DNA from: Gottfriedia acidiceleris
GTDB taxonomy: Bacteria; Bacillota; Bacilli; Bacillales; Bacillaceae_G
Direction: 5' to 3'
DNA: 64,000 nt
Assembly (NCBI RefSeq): GCF_004138285.1
Contig: NZ_SCFN01000001.1
Span: forward strand, 868,001 to 932,000
The position numbers were made by a program, and so were the translations under genes. Within the stretch, counting starts at the first letter, position 1, and each line of letters starts with the position of its first letter. The notes under the pieces are model-generated. The model was not told the origin of the DNA and made no database searches. It was given only the letters and a program-made list of their open reading frames with translations. Of this stretch, positions 54,857 through 63,748 are shown one piece after another.

Positions 54857-55894
54857 TTGGAAAAAATCGCTGTTTTAGGTGCAGGTAGTTGGGGAACTGC
54901 TTTAGCCATGGTTTTATCAGATAATGGGCATACAGTTACTTTATGGGGAAATAAATCCGAACAAATAAATGAAATAAATGAACAGCATACTAATAAAAGA
55001 TACTTGCCAGAAATTAATTTGCCTCAAAATTTAAAGGCATCGGTCAATTTAAAGGAAGCTATATATGGAGCTAACTATATTTTGCTTGTTGTACCGACCA
55101 AAGCAATAAGAGAGGTTTGTCAGCAATTAAATAAAGAATTAACGAATGAGGTTACGATAATCCATGCAAGTAAAGGGATTGAGCCAGACACTTCTAAGCG
55201 TGTTTCAGAAATGATCGCTGAAGAAATTGATTCGAAATTCTTAAAATCGGTAGTTGTATTATCAGGTCCAAGTCATGCTGAAGAAGTTGCTTTAAGACAT
55301 CCAACGACTGTAACATCGGCATCAAAAAATATGGAAGATGCGGAAATCGTTCAAGAATTATTCTCAAATGGTTATTTCCGTGTGTACACAAACGAAGATG
55401 TAATTGGTGTAGAAATTGGTGGAGCATTAAAGAATATTATCGCACTTGCTGCTGGTATAACTGACGGACTTGGTTATGGCGACAATGCGAAGGCGGCTTT
55501 AATGACACGAGGACTTGCAGAAATAATTCGTTTAGGTAAGGCTATGGGAGCTAATACTCAAACTTTTGCTGGTTTAACAGGAATGGGCGACTTAATCGTA
55601 ACTTGTACAAGTGTTCATAGCCGTAACTGGAGAGCGGGTAATTTATTAGGGAAAGGCAAATCTTTAGACGAAGTACTAGATAATATGGGTATGGTCGTTG
55701 AAGGAGTTCGCACGACTAAGGCTGCATATCAATTAGCAAAACAAGTAAATGTAGAAATGCCGATTGTTAATGAATTACACGCAGTATTATTTGAAAATAA
55801 AAATCCAAAATTAGCAGTTGATGCACTTATGTCTCGTGTAAAAAAACATGAAGGCGAAAGTACTTCAAATTATATTAGCGATCTTACTGATTAA
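54857..55894 (+). CDS. gpsA: Glycerol-3-phosphate dehydrogenase [NAD(P)+]
   Basis: Makes sn-glycerol-3-phosphate for phospholipid synthesis. 345 residues: NAD-binding [12 protein letters not shown] near 5-16, the catalytic Lys in [13 protein letters not shown] near 185-197 and [13 protein letters not shown] near 252-264. In-frame ATG 54839 overlaps the AAGGGGAG ribosome-binding site; TTG 54857 is correctly spaced and gives the usual length. Confidence 0.95.
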   Translation: MEKIAVLGAGSWGTALAMVLSDNGHTVTLWGNKSEQINEINEQHTNKRYLPEINLPQNLKASVNLKEAIYGANYILLVVPTKAIREVCQQLNKELTNEVTIIHASKGIEPDTSKRVSEMIAEEIDSKFLKSVVVLSGPSHAEEVALRHPTTVTSASKNMEDAEIVQELFSNGYFRVYTNEDVIGVEIGGALKNIIALAAGITDGLGYGDNAKAALMTRGLAEIIRLGKAMGANTQTFAGLTGMGDLIVTCTSVHSRNWRAGNLLGKGKSLDEVLDNMGMVVEGVRTTKAAYQLAKQVNVEMPIVNELHAVLFENKNPKLAVDALMSRVKKHEGESTSNYISDLTD

Positions 55895-55925
55895 TTAATT
55901 TTATTAAAGTTTGTATATATAGATT

Positions 55926-55960
55926 AAAAGCATTAAAACTTTGTTTTAGTGCTTTTTCTA
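55926..55960 (+). terminator. Terminator of gpsA
   Basis: AAAGCATTAAAAC / TTTTAGTGCTTT stem with one G-T pair, then TT. Confidence 0.7.
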
Positions 55961-55983
55961 TTGTGGACTAAAATAGGCGTTTC

Positions 55984-56010
55984 ACCATTTCTCTTTTTTT
56001 GCATAGCATA
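55984..56010 (+). promoter_or_regulatory. Candidate sigma-K promoter of the SpoVIF-family gene
   Basis: AC (55984-55985), 16 bases, CATAGCATA (56002-56010), an exact fit to AC-N16-CATAnnnTA, 28 bases before the start codon. Confidence 0.55.
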
Positions 56011-56037
56011 TGTTGTATAGAAAAGAAGGAGGTTTGA

Positions 56038-56307
56038 ATGGTGACTAATAATAATCCAAATGGTTTCTTCGATAAGATTGAAAAGAAAGCAAATGTAAGT
56101 AAATCAGATATTTTTAAAGTCGCTGATTCAGTAAAAGATGCAAACTTTAAAGATGAAGCAACTGTTAGAAAACTAGTTCGTCAAATAGCATTGATGACAG
56201 GTCGTCAAGTTTCTAAGGAAAAAGAAGACAAAATCGTTCAAGCAATTGTTACAAATAATATGCCATTAGATTTTCAATCATTAACAAATATGTTTAAGCA
56301 AAAATAA
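56038..56307 (+). CDS. Stage VI sporulation protein F family
   Basis: 89-residue soluble protein of the SpoVIF family: NGFFDKIEKKANVSKSDIFKVADSVKDANFKDEATVRKLVRQIA is the diagnostic part. SpoVIF is a late mother-cell protein needed for coat assembly in B. subtilis. The sigma-K-like promoter directly upstream fits this. AAGGAGGTTTGA precedes ATG 56038 (GTG 56041 also possible). Located between gpsA and yphE. Confidence 0.88.
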   Translation: MVTNNNPNGFFDKIEKKANVSKSDIFKVADSVKDANFKDEATVRKLVRQIALMTGRQVSKEKEDKIVQAIVTNNMPLDFQSLTNMFKQK

Positions 56308-56336
56308 TTGGGCTTATTCTTCAGCGATGTATTTAG

Positions 56337-56572
56337 TGCATAATCATACATTTATGCATAATATAGAATGACTTATACCGGATGTATTCTGGTGGGTGTT
56401 AGTCGAAGAAGATGACGAAGCAATTGCCCCAGTTTGCTTCGAAGAAAGAAGGAGTATATTTTTACTTTTTCTTTCTTTTTATTTTGCATTATTAAATATG
56501 TGAATAGTCCTAAGGTCCTCCTTGATTGGTTTTTAACAAGGAGGTATTTTGATGGTGTTTGTTCGATTGTAA
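56337..56572 (+). other. Run of five hairpins in the gpsA/spoVIF-yphE interval
   Basis: In order: TGCATAA/TTATGCA (56337-56358); CCGGA/TCTGG inside GACT/AGTC (56370-56404); CGAAGCAA/TTGCTTCG (56416-56441); the terminator at 56443-56486; and CCTCCTTG/CAAGGAGG (56517-56544). The last hairpin buries a Shine-Dalgarno sequence seven bases before ATG 56552, which opens only a six-codon frame. It could be a structured 3' end or small RNA plus a leader. No known RNA family recognised. The interval 56308-56750 has no other gene. Confidence 0.5.
56443..56486 (+). terminator. Terminator downstream of the SpoVIF-family gene
   Basis: AGAAAGAA-AGTA pairs with TACT-TTCTTTCT (GG/TT internal loop), followed by TTTTTATTTT. 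Confidence 0.75.
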
Positions 56573-56750
56573 CTAGTGAATATGTTCTAATGGATTTTTT
56601 AATGAAGCAGGAAATAAATTAATAACAGACAAGTATACTTAAGTATTAAATAAGTCGATAATGTCTTAATAGGATTAAAAAGATTTTAATTCAAATCATG
56701 TGATTATTTTGATACTATAATAAAGGTAGAAAATACATAGGGGGAACATA

Positions 56751-56948
56751 ATGAACGCGGCACATATTAATGAAATTATTTCTTTTGTAGGAATCGGATT
56801 AATGCTTTTATCATTATTTTTAATTTTCTTGAGTAGAAACAAAATAAAAATAAAATTTTTAAAAATGATTACAGCCTTCATTGCATATATGTCTTTAATT
56901 ATTTCAGGGATTTTAATTACATATATCGTATTAAGCTGGCCTAGTTAA
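56751..56948 (+). CDS. yphE: DUF2768 membrane protein YphE
   Basis: 65-residue protein with two membrane helices (INEIISFVGIGLMLLSLFLIFL and MITAFIAYMSLIISGILITYIVL) joined by a basic loop. Matches the small DUF2768/YphE family found upstream of yphF and spoIVA. GGGGGAAC precedes ATG 56751. Function unknown. Confidence 0.85.
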   Translation: MNAAHINEIISFVGIGLMLLSLFLIFLSRNKIKIKFLKMITAFIAYMSLIISGILITYIVLSWPS

Positions 56949-56968
56949 TGAGAATAAAGGGGACTAAC

Positions 56969-57685
56969 ATGAAAAAGCTATTTCTTTCCATTCTAATGTG
57001 CTTTGTAATAAGTGTATTAAGTGGCTGTTTATATCCACAAGATAAACTTGCACAAAATCAAGTACCATATGATGATCAATTGCAATCTGTTCAAACTGCA
57101 GTTAATAAATTTAAGGAAGACAATTCAGGTATGTTACCTATAAAAAACAAGGATATGAATACACCAATTTATATTAAATATCCAATTGATTTTACAAAAC
57201 TAACACCTGGCTATTTAAGTGATGCACCTGGTAATTCTTATGAAAATGGTGGTATTTTTCAGTACGTATTAGTAGATGCAGAGAAGAATCCGACTGTTAA
57301 ATTAGTCGATCTTAGAATTGCAGAAAAATTAAGAGATGTTTCATTAAGAGTACAAGTATATAAAGATAAACATACTTACCCACCTATCAAGAAAACATTG
57401 GCTAATGGTGTTTTTCTATTAAACTATAAAAAAATGGGTTTCAAGGAAGAACCGTTTGTAGTCAGTCCGTATAGCAATAAGAACTTACCAATCATAATGG
57501 GGAATGATGGGGAGTTTTATGTTGACTATTCAACTGATTTATATGCAAAAATTAAAGAAGCGAAAAATTATAAGTTCGGTGAAGATATTCGTTCTATTTT
57601 AGTAAAAGACTCACCAATCGTGCCTGCATACTCACTTCCATATACGATTAAAGATGGACAACCTGTGTTTTTAGAACAAAAATAA
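56969..57685 (+). CDS. yphF: Lipoprotein YphF
   Basis: 238 residues. Signal peptide II MKKLFLSILMCFVISVLSGC with lipobox LSGC (Cys20), then a soluble domain with YPPIKKTLANGVFLLNYKKMGF near 140-160. No function known; the neighbourhood (yphE, spoIVA) suggests a sporulation link, which is inference. AAAGGGG supports ATG 56969 over the in-frame ATG at 56948. Confidence 0.86.
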   Translation: MKKLFLSILMCFVISVLSGCLYPQDKLAQNQVPYDDQLQSVQTAVNKFKEDNSGMLPIKNKDMNTPIYIKYPIDFTKLTPGYLSDAPGNSYENGGIFQYVLVDAEKNPTVKLVDLRIAEKLRDVSLRVQVYKDKHTYPPIKKTLANGVFLLNYKKMGFKEEPFVVSPYSNKNLPIIMGNDGEFYVDYSTDLYAKIKEAKNYKFGEDIRSILVKDSPIVPAYSLPYTIKDGQPVFLEQK

Positions 57686-57698
57686 ATAATATAAATCA

Positions 57699-57743
57699 TA
57701 ATCCTTTGATAAAAGAATACATTTTATCGAAGGATTTTTTTAT
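57699..57743 (+). terminator. Terminator of yphF
   Basis: AATCCTTTGATAAAA pairs with TTTTATCGAAGGATT (one mismatch), followed by TTTTT. Confidence 0.85.
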
Positions 57744-57783
57744 TTGATCCCAAGTGAATAAAAAGAAAAAATAAAAAATCTTG

Positions 57784-57813
57784 TCATAACTCACTAGGAC
57801 AACATCATAGAAT
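57784..57813 (+). promoter_or_regulatory. Candidate sigma-E promoter of spoIVA
   Basis: TCATAAC (57784-57790), 15 bases, CATAGAAT (57806-57813): seven of eight matches to the sigma-E -10. spoIVA is known to be sigma-E dependent. Confidence 0.5.
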
Positions 57814-57881
57814 GATATTGTCATAGGTATACTACTTCAAGTCAATTATTCCCATGTATTGATAAATCGGGAGGGGAACAC

Positions 57882-59360
57882 ATGGAAAAGATAGATATTT
57901 TTAAAGACATTGCCGAGCGCACAGGAGGAGATATCTACTTAGGTGTTGTAGGTGCTGTGCGTACTGGTAAATCAACATTTATTAAACGCTTTATGGAAGC
58001 AGTTGTAATCCCTAATATTCAAAATGAAGCGGATCGTGCTAGAGCACATGATGAATTACCTCAAAGCGCTGCAGGTAAAACAATAATGACTACTGAACCA
58101 AAATTCGTTCCGAATCAAGGAGTAAAAATTCATGTAGCGGATGGGTTAGATGTAAATATTCGATTAGTAGATTGCGTTGGTTATAGTGTGCCAGGCGCTA
58201 AAGGATATGAGGATGAAAATGGTCCTCGAATGATTAGCACTCCTTGGTATGAAGAACCGATTCCATTTAATGAAGCGGCAGAAATCGGTACAAGAAAAGT
58301 TATTCAAGAGCATTCTACAATTGGAGTTGTTGTAACAACTGATGGCACAATTGGAGAAATAGCTAGATATGATTATATCGAAGCAGAGGAACGAGTAGTT
58401 GCTGAATTAAAAGAAGTTGGAAAGCCTTTCATTATGGTGATCAACTCTTCTCAGCCATATCATCCTAATACAGAGGCACTTAGACAAGAACTATCTGAAA
58501 AGTACGATATTCCTGTCATCGCATTAAGTGTTGAAGCAATGCGCGAAGGAGATGTATTAAACGTACTTCGCGAAGCTTTATACGAATTCCCAGTCCTTGA
58601 AGTGAACGTAAACCTACCTAGCTGGGTATTAGTTTTAAAAGAAAATCACTGGCTACGCCAAAGCTACCAAGAAGCAATTCAAGAAACAGTTAAAGATATA
58701 AAGCGTTTAAGAGACGTAGACTATGTAGTTGGCCAATTTAGTGATTATGAATTTATTGAACATGCACAACTTGCTGGAATAGATATGGGGCAAGGGGTTG
58801 CAGAAATTGATTTATCTGCACCAGATGAGTTATATGATCAAGTCTTAAAAGAAGTTGTAGGAGTAGAAATTCGCGGTAAAGATCATTTATTAGAATTAAT
58901 GCAAGATTTCGCTCATGCAAAACAAGAATATGATCAAGTAGCAGATGCTTTAAGAATGGTTAAACAAACCGGCTACGGTATTGCTGCACCTTCGCTTTTA
59001 GATATGAGCTTAGATGAGCCAGAAATTATACGCCATGGTTCAAGGTTTGGGGTCAAATTAAAAGCAGTAGCACCTTCTATTCATATGATTAAAGTTGATG
59101 TCGAGTCAACGTTTGAACCAATCATCGGAACTGAAAAACAAAGTGAAGAACTTGTTAAATACTTAATGCAAGATTTTGAAGATAATCCATTATCAATTTG
59201 GAACTCAGATATATTTGGACGTTCATTAAGTTCAATCGTGCGTGAAGGCATCCAAGCGAAACTTTCTCTAATGCCTGAAAATGCAAGATATAAATTGAAG
59301 GAAACTTTAGAAAGAATTATTAACGAAGGAAGTGGCGGATTAATTGCAATTATCCTTTAA
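57882..59360 (+). CDS. spoIVA: Spore coat morphogenetic ATPase SpoIVA
   Basis: Mother-cell protein that hydrolyses ATP to polymerise into the basement layer of the spore coat on the outer forespore membrane. 492 residues, full length. Walker A GAVRTGKST near 24-32, the DCVGYSVPGAKGYEDENGPRM segment near 97-117, and the conserved C-terminal GGLIAIIL that contacts SpoVM and the membrane. GGGAGGGG precedes ATG 57882. Confidence 0.97.
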   Translation: MEKIDIFKDIAERTGGDIYLGVVGAVRTGKSTFIKRFMEAVVIPNIQNEADRARAHDELPQSAAGKTIMTTEPKFVPNQGVKIHVADGLDVNIRLVDCVGYSVPGAKGYEDENGPRMISTPWYEEPIPFNEAAEIGTRKVIQEHSTIGVVVTTDGTIGEIARYDYIEAEERVVAELKEVGKPFIMVINSSQPYHPNTEALRQELSEKYDIPVIALSVEAMREGDVLNVLREALYEFPVLEVNVNLPSWVLVLKENHWLRQSYQEAIQETVKDIKRLRDVDYVVGQFSDYEFIEHAQLAGIDMGQGVAEIDLSAPDELYDQVLKEVVGVEIRGKDHLLELMQDFAHAKQEYDQVADALRMVKQTGYGIAAPSLLDMSLDEPEIIRHGSRFGVKLKAVAPSIHMIKVDVESTFEPIIGTEKQSEELVKYLMQDFEDNPLSIWNSDIFGRSLSSIVREGIQAKLSLMPENARYKLKETLERIINEGSGGLIAIIL

Positions 59361-59370
59361 TTATTAATTG

Positions 59371-59402
59371 ATCAGGTGGTAAAAACCATCTGATTTTTTT
59401 TG
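59371..59402 (+). terminator. Terminator of spoIVA
   Basis: ATCAGGTGGT pairs with ACCATCTGAT (one G-T pair), followed by TTTTTTTT. Confidence 0.88.
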
Positions 59403-59830
59403 TGTTTGCTAAAAATAAAGATTAATCTATAAAAATCTATTAGTCATATTTTATATAAGGAAAAGAAATTTGAAAAAATCAAAGAAAATTAGTCAGATAA
59501 ATTAAACGCCATTCGACAAAAAACAACAAAAATAAATTTATTAAAAATCATCAAAAAAATTAAAAAAATGCCGATTAATTCAGTAACCATCGTACTTTCA
59601 CGAGTACTTATAGCAAAATTGAAGACGAAAAATGAATTTTTCAGAAAAATCACTACCTGTTTTCGAGTAATTCCAACATTTTCTTATAAAACATATTGAA
59701 AAAAGCCGTAGAATCGTATAATATAAGGCATGACAAAGAAATTAATTGGAATTTGTTGTATAAAATTTAAAATTTTGGTCACAAATGAAATTAAGAAACA
59801 TTTCTAAAATTTTGGGAGGAGGTGAAAGAC
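59403..59830. other. AT-rich leader region of hbs
   Basis: About 430 bases without a gene. A candidate hbs promoter is at 59696-59722. Upstream it is strongly A-rich with a short GTACT/AGTAC hairpin near 59595. The transcript leader of hbs would be about 100 bases, and long leaders are known for this gene in B. subtilis. Confidence 0.45.
59696..59722 (+). promoter_or_regulatory. Candidate sigma-A promoter of hbs
   Basis: TTGAAA (59696-59701) and a perfect TATAAT (59717-59722), but the spacer is only 15 bases. Confidence 0.4.
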
Positions 59831-60103
59831 ATGAACAAAACAGATTTAATCAATGCAGTTGCTGAAGCTGGTGAATTAACTAAAAAACAAGCTACTTTAG
59901 CAGTAGACGCTGTATTCGAATCAATTCTTGGTGCGTTACAAAACGGGGATAAAGTACAATTAATCGGATTTGGTAACTTTGAAGTTCGTGAGCGTGCAGC
60001 TCGTAAAGGACGTAATCCACAAACTGGCGAGGAAATCGAAATCGCAGCTAGTAAAGTTCCAGCTTTCAAACCTGGTAAAGCGCTTAAGGATGCAGTAAAA
60101 TAA
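59831..60103 (+). CDS. hbs: DNA-binding protein HU
   Basis: Histone-like nucleoid protein that binds and bends DNA as a dimer. 90 residues: [21 protein letters not shown], the [24 protein letters not shown] arm region with the DNA-contacting NPQTG near 62-66, and a [13 protein letters not shown] end. An in-frame GTG at 59822 overlaps the GGAGGAGGTG; ATG 59831 chosen. Confidence 0.97.
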   Translation: MNKTDLINAVAEAGELTKKQATLAVDAVFESILGALQNGDKVQLIGFGNFEVRERAARKGRNPQTGEEIEIAASKVPAFKPGKALKDAVK

Positions 60104-60120
60104 TTACATAATTTAAGCGA

Positions 60121-60158
60121 AAAAGAAGGATGCTAAAAAAAGCATCCTTCTTTTTTTT
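60121..60158 (+). terminator. Terminator of hbs
   Basis: AAAAGAAGGATGCT pairs with AGCATCCTTCTTTT over a six-A loop, then TTTT. A shorter near-copy (AAAGTATCCTTCTTTTTTTT) recurs around 60246-60265. Confidence 0.9.
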
Positions 60159-60347
60159 CTAAAAAAAGTCCCATGATTTTTGGACCAATAATTAATTTTG
60201 GACAAAGAAAGCGTTGTTTCAGGTGGTCTAAAAGAAAGGAAAAAGAAAGTATCCTTCTTTTTTTTGCCTATAAAAAAAGAATTATGTTAAAATAAAACGA
60301 ATCTGATAGTGAATATTAGAATTTTTTTTAGCATGGGGGATCAATTA

Positions 60348-60920
60348 ATGAATGAAGTTAATTTAGAAAAAATTGAACAAGCGGTTCGTCTAATTCTCGA
60401 AGCTATCGGTGATGATCCAAATAGAGAAGGAATTTACGAAACGCCAAAGCGAGTTGCGAAAATGTATGCTGAAGTATTCTCTGGTATGCGCCAAGATGAA
60501 AAAGCTCATTTACATAAAGTATTTGGTGAAGATCATGAAGAGTTAGTTCTTGTAAAAGATATTCCATTCCATTCAATGTGCGAGCATCATCTATTACCTT
60601 TTTACGGAGTTGCACATGTAGCGTACATACCTAGAAATGGTAGAGTAACTGGTTTAAGTAAATTAGCACGTACTGTGGAAACAGTAGCTAAAAGACCTCA
60701 GTTACAAGAGCGTATTACTGCTTCAGTAGTAGATGCAATTATGGATGTACTACAGCCTCACGGAGCAATGGTAGTTGTAGAAGCAGAACATATGTGTATG
60801 TCTATGCGTGGAGTAAGAAAGCCAGGCTCAAAAACTGTTACGACTGCAGTGCGTGGTTCACTTAAAGAGGATGTGCAAGGAAGAAATGAAATTCTTGCAA
60901 TGATTCATTCAACTAAATAG
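60348..60920 (+). CDS. folE: GTP cyclohydrolase I
   Basis: First enzyme of tetrahydrofolate synthesis (mtrA in B. subtilis), GTP to dihydroneopterin triphosphate. 190 residues; zinc ligands in [13 protein letters not shown] near 76-88 and [14 protein letters not shown] near 143-156. The frame is open from 60309, but GGGGGATC is spaced for ATG 60348, matching the normal N-terminus. The mtrB (TRAP) gene that follows it in B. subtilis is absent; a terminator follows instead. Confidence 0.96.
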   Translation: MNEVNLEKIEQAVRLILEAIGDDPNREGIYETPKRVAKMYAEVFSGMRQDEKAHLHKVFGEDHEELVLVKDIPFHSMCEHHLLPFYGVAHVAYIPRNGRVTGLSKLARTVETVAKRPQLQERITASVVDAIMDVLQPHGAMVVVEAEHMCMSMRGVRKPGSKTVTTAVRGSLKEDVQGRNEILAMIHSTK

Positions 60921-60930
60921 AATCAAATAA

Positions 60931-60987
60931 AAAAAAGCAGGGCGTTTGACAGGCAGTCTGAAAGCCAGAAGTCCTGCTTTTTTTAAA
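60931..60987 (+). terminator. Terminator of folE
   Basis: AAAAAAGCAGG pairs with CCTGCTTTTTT over a long partly folded loop. Confidence 0.75.
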
Positions 60988-61092
60988 ATATTCATTATAA
61001 ATAATGCAAGTTGATTGAGCAATCAACTTATACCATCTAAAATACTTATGGTATAATGAAAAAATCAGTTATAAATGGAATGGATGGAAATA

Positions 61093-61764
61093 ATGAATAG
61101 TATTCACGAGTTAAAAAATGAAGTAATCACTCAAATCTTACATACGATTAGACACCCATATTTAAATCAACAACTTCTAGCACCGACCATTGATGATGTA
61201 AAGGTTACTTTATTAATAAATTTATTAAAAGACCACAATTTTTCAAGTGATAAAATTGTACATTACTGTAAAGCCTTGATGATTCATCAAATTGCATTAG
61301 ATACACACGAAAAGGTATCCACATTTGAAGGTACTCCAATGGATCGCGAAAAGAAACAATTAACCGTTTTAGAAGGGGACTTATATAGTGGACTATATTA
61401 CGATGCATTGTCTAAAACTGGGGAAATTGGTTTAATTCGAGAACTTTCATATGCTGTTAAAGAAATGAATGAAGAGAAGATAAATCTAGTTCACGAACAA
61501 TTTAGTTCTTTAGAAGATCTTTTCAACTGTATAACTGTAATCGAATCAACTATACTTGTACATTTTGCAAAATTTATATCAGCTGAAGAATCAATAAAGC
61601 ATATAGAGCAAGAGTGTTTAATGTCAAGGCTGAAAAAAGAATTCGAACAATCATCAGTTGAAAACTGCTCTGATTTTATTTTGCAATTTCAAAGAATAAT
61701 GGGGATTGTTGATTTAGCTAAAACAAAAGAAGAATTATCAAAAATAATACAATTACAAAATTAA
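61093..61764 (+). CDS. hepS: Heptaprenyl diphosphate synthase subunit I (HepS)
   Basis: Non-catalytic subunit that, with HepT, makes heptaprenyl diphosphate for menaquinone-7. 223 residues, helical; [16 protein letters not shown] near 64-79 and [36 protein letters not shown] near 92-127 are family segments. GGATGGA upstream of ATG 61093. First of the hepS-menG-hepT operon. Confidence 0.92.
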   Translation: MNSIHELKNEVITQILHTIRHPYLNQQLLAPTIDDVKVTLLINLLKDHNFSSDKIVHYCKALMIHQIALDTHEKVSTFEGTPMDREKKQLTVLEGDLYSGLYYDALSKTGEIGLIRELSYAVKEMNEEKINLVHEQFSSLEDLFNCITVIESTILVHFAKFISAEESIKHIEQECLMSRLKKEFEQSSVENCSDFILQFQRIMGIVDLAKTKEELSKIIQLQN

Positions 61765-61805
61765 TCTACATAGAAGTAATCGTAATTAGTTTAGTGGGGG
61801 TTTAT

Positions 61806-62516
61806 ATGACTCAATCAAAAGAAGAACGCGTACATGACGTGTTTGAAAAGATTTACAATAAATATGATACAATGAATGGTATTATTAGTTTTAGACGACA
61901 TATTGCTTGGCGTAAACAAACTATGAAAATTATGAATGTTCAAAAAGGTATGAAAGCGCTTGATGTATGCTGTGGTACTGGTGAATGGACAATTGCACTT
62001 GCAAATACAGTTGGAAAAGATGGAGAGGTAGTAGGATTAGACTTTAGTAAAAATATGCTATCAATTGGTGAAGAAAAAGTTAAAAATATGCATTTAGACC
62101 AAGTAAAATTAATTCATGGAAATGCTATGGAGTTACCATTTGAGGACAACTATTTTGATGTCGTAACAATTGGATTTGGTTTAAGAAATGTTCCAGATTA
62201 TTTTCAAGTGTTGAAGGAAATGACAAGAGTCGTAAAGCCTGGAGGTATTGTTGTGTGTTTAGAAACATCACAACCGACTGCATTTGGTATTAGACATGTG
62301 TATAAAGCGTATTTTAAATACATCATGCCGATTTTTGGGAAAATATTTGCTAAAAGCTTTAAAGAATATTCTTGGTTACAAGAAAGTGCAAGCACGTTTC
62401 CAGGAATGAATGAACTTGCAAATCTTTTCAAAAAAGCAGGATTAGAAAAAATAAAAATTAAACCTTATACTTTTGGTGTAGCAGCAATGCATTTAGGTGT
62501 TAAACCAAAAATCTAG
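61806..62516 (+). CDS. menG: Demethylmenaquinone methyltransferase
   Basis: SAM-dependent methyltransferase for the last step of menaquinone synthesis (UbiE/MenG). 236 residues: [22 protein letters not shown] near 15-36, SAM motif [16 protein letters not shown] near 53-68, and [13 protein letters not shown] near 119-131. GTG 61794 overlaps the GTGGGGG ribosome-binding site; ATG 61806 used. Lies between the two subunits of heptaprenyl diphosphate synthase. Confidence 0.95.
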   Translation: MTQSKEERVHDVFEKIYNKYDTMNGIISFRRHIAWRKQTMKIMNVQKGMKALDVCCGTGEWTIALANTVGKDGEVVGLDFSKNMLSIGEEKVKNMHLDQVKLIHGNAMELPFEDNYFDVVTIGFGLRNVPDYFQVLKEMTRVVKPGGIVVCLETSQPTAFGIRHVYKAYFKYIMPIFGKIFAKSFKEYSWLQESASTFPGMNELANLFKKAGLEKIKIKPYTFGVAAMHLGVKPKI

Positions 62517-62560
62517 TTACAAAAAAGCGAGAAAATGGGATGAATAGTAAGGTGAACGGA

Positions 62561-63523
62561 ATGAAGGTTAAATGGAAATATTCTTATTTAAAAAAGGACA
62601 TTAATGAGATTGAAAGCACGCTTCATAAAGTAGTCAATTCTTCACAGCCAATTTTGAAAAACGCATCTGTACAGTTGCTTGAATCTGGTGGTAAAAGAAT
62701 TAGACCAGTTTTTGTATTGCTTAGTGCTAAATTTGGACAATATAACCTTCAATCGATTAAAAATGTAGCAGCTACTTTGGAAATCATACATATGGCATCA
62801 TTAGTTCATGATGATGTAATTGATGAAGCTAGTTTACGAAGAGGTAAACCGACAATCAATTCAACATACAATGATCGTGTTGCTATGTATGCAGGGGATT
62901 TTTTATTTGCAAAAGCATTGGAATGTATGTCAGAAATCGAAATCCCATTGGCCCATCAAAAATTATCTGAGACTATTTTAGAGATTTGTTTAGGTGAGAT
63001 TGAACAAATAAAAGATAAATATAATTTTGACCAAAATTTAAAATGTTATTTAAGAAGAATTAAACGAAAAACTGCACTTTTAATTTCAGCAAGTTGTGAA
63101 ATAGGTGCAATTGCATCAGGAGCCTCTCCAGCTTTTCAAAAGTGTTTAAAAGATTACGGATACTATTTAGGTATGTCCTTTCAAATTATGGACGATATTC
63201 TTGATTTTACGGCTTCTGAGAAAGAATTGGGGAAACCAGCAGGTAGCGACTTAATTCAAGGGAATATTACATTACCTGTCTTGTTTGCGATGAATGATTC
63301 AGCTCTTAAAGAGAAAATTGTATCTGTTTATGAAGGAATCGATCCGGAAACTGTTAGACCTCTTATAAATCAAATTCGTAAAAGTACATATATTAAAGCA
63401 GCAAGAAAAGTTAGTGAAGCATATTTACAAAAATCTTTAAACAGTATCGATAGCCTTCCTAATAGTGAAGCAAAGGATATGTTAATATTAATTGCTAAAA
63501 ATATTGGAAATCGAAAAAACTAG
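62561..63523 (+). CDS. hepT: Heptaprenyl diphosphate synthase subunit II (HepT)
   Basis: Catalytic trans-prenyltransferase adding isoprene units to build the C35 tail. 320 residues with GGKRIRP near 45, first Asp-rich motif LVHDDVIDEASLRRGKPT near 77-94 and second FQIMDDILDFTASEKELGKPAGSD near 207-230. Among in-frame ATGs, 62561 is preceded by AAGGTG at good spacing and gives the usual N-terminus (MKVKWKYSYLKKDI); 62540 is the alternative. Confidence 0.95.
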   Translation: MKVKWKYSYLKKDINEIESTLHKVVNSSQPILKNASVQLLESGGKRIRPVFVLLSAKFGQYNLQSIKNVAATLEIIHMASLVHDDVIDEASLRRGKPTINSTYNDRVAMYAGDFLFAKALECMSEIEIPLAHQKLSETILEICLGEIEQIKDKYNFDQNLKCYLRRIKRKTALLISASCEIGAIASGASPAFQKCLKDYGYYLGMSFQIMDDILDFTASEKELGKPAGSDLIQGNITLPVLFAMNDSALKEKIVSVYEGIDPETVRPLINQIRKSTYIKAARKVSEAYLQKSLNSIDSLPNSEAKDMLILIAKNIGNRKN

Positions 63524-63570
63524 AGGCGGGGAAAATGCTAGTGCATTTACAACTGCCTCTTTTGGCTTTT
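63522..63570 (+). terminator. Terminator of hepS-menG-hepT
   Basis: AGAGGCGG pairs with CTGCCTCT (one mismatch), with AAATGC/GCATTT inside, followed by TTTGGCTTTTT. It starts at the hepT stop. Confidence 0.7.
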
Positions 63571-63671
63571 TAATACGTATAGAATTACCGTTTATCAGTT
63601 ATATTTATAAAAGTTAATCAAAAAATCTGGAAGCGATTTCAATTTTTATAATATAACAAGATTTTAAACTA

Positions 63672-63700
63672 TTGATAATTTTATAAATTGATGTTACTAT
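63672..63700 (+). promoter_or_regulatory. Sigma-A promoter of ndk
   Basis: TTGATA (63672-63677), 17 bases, TACTAT (63695-63700), about 50 bases before ndk. Confidence 0.55.
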
Positions 63701-63748
63701 TCTACTGTGTTGTTTATACATAATTGAGATCAAGTGAGGTAGAGCATA

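Noticed and set aside
56434-56622. 62-codon frame after the SpoVIF-family gene
   Set aside because: Starts at TTG without a ribosome-binding site and runs through a terminator hairpin and the CCTCCTTG/CAAGGAGG hairpin.
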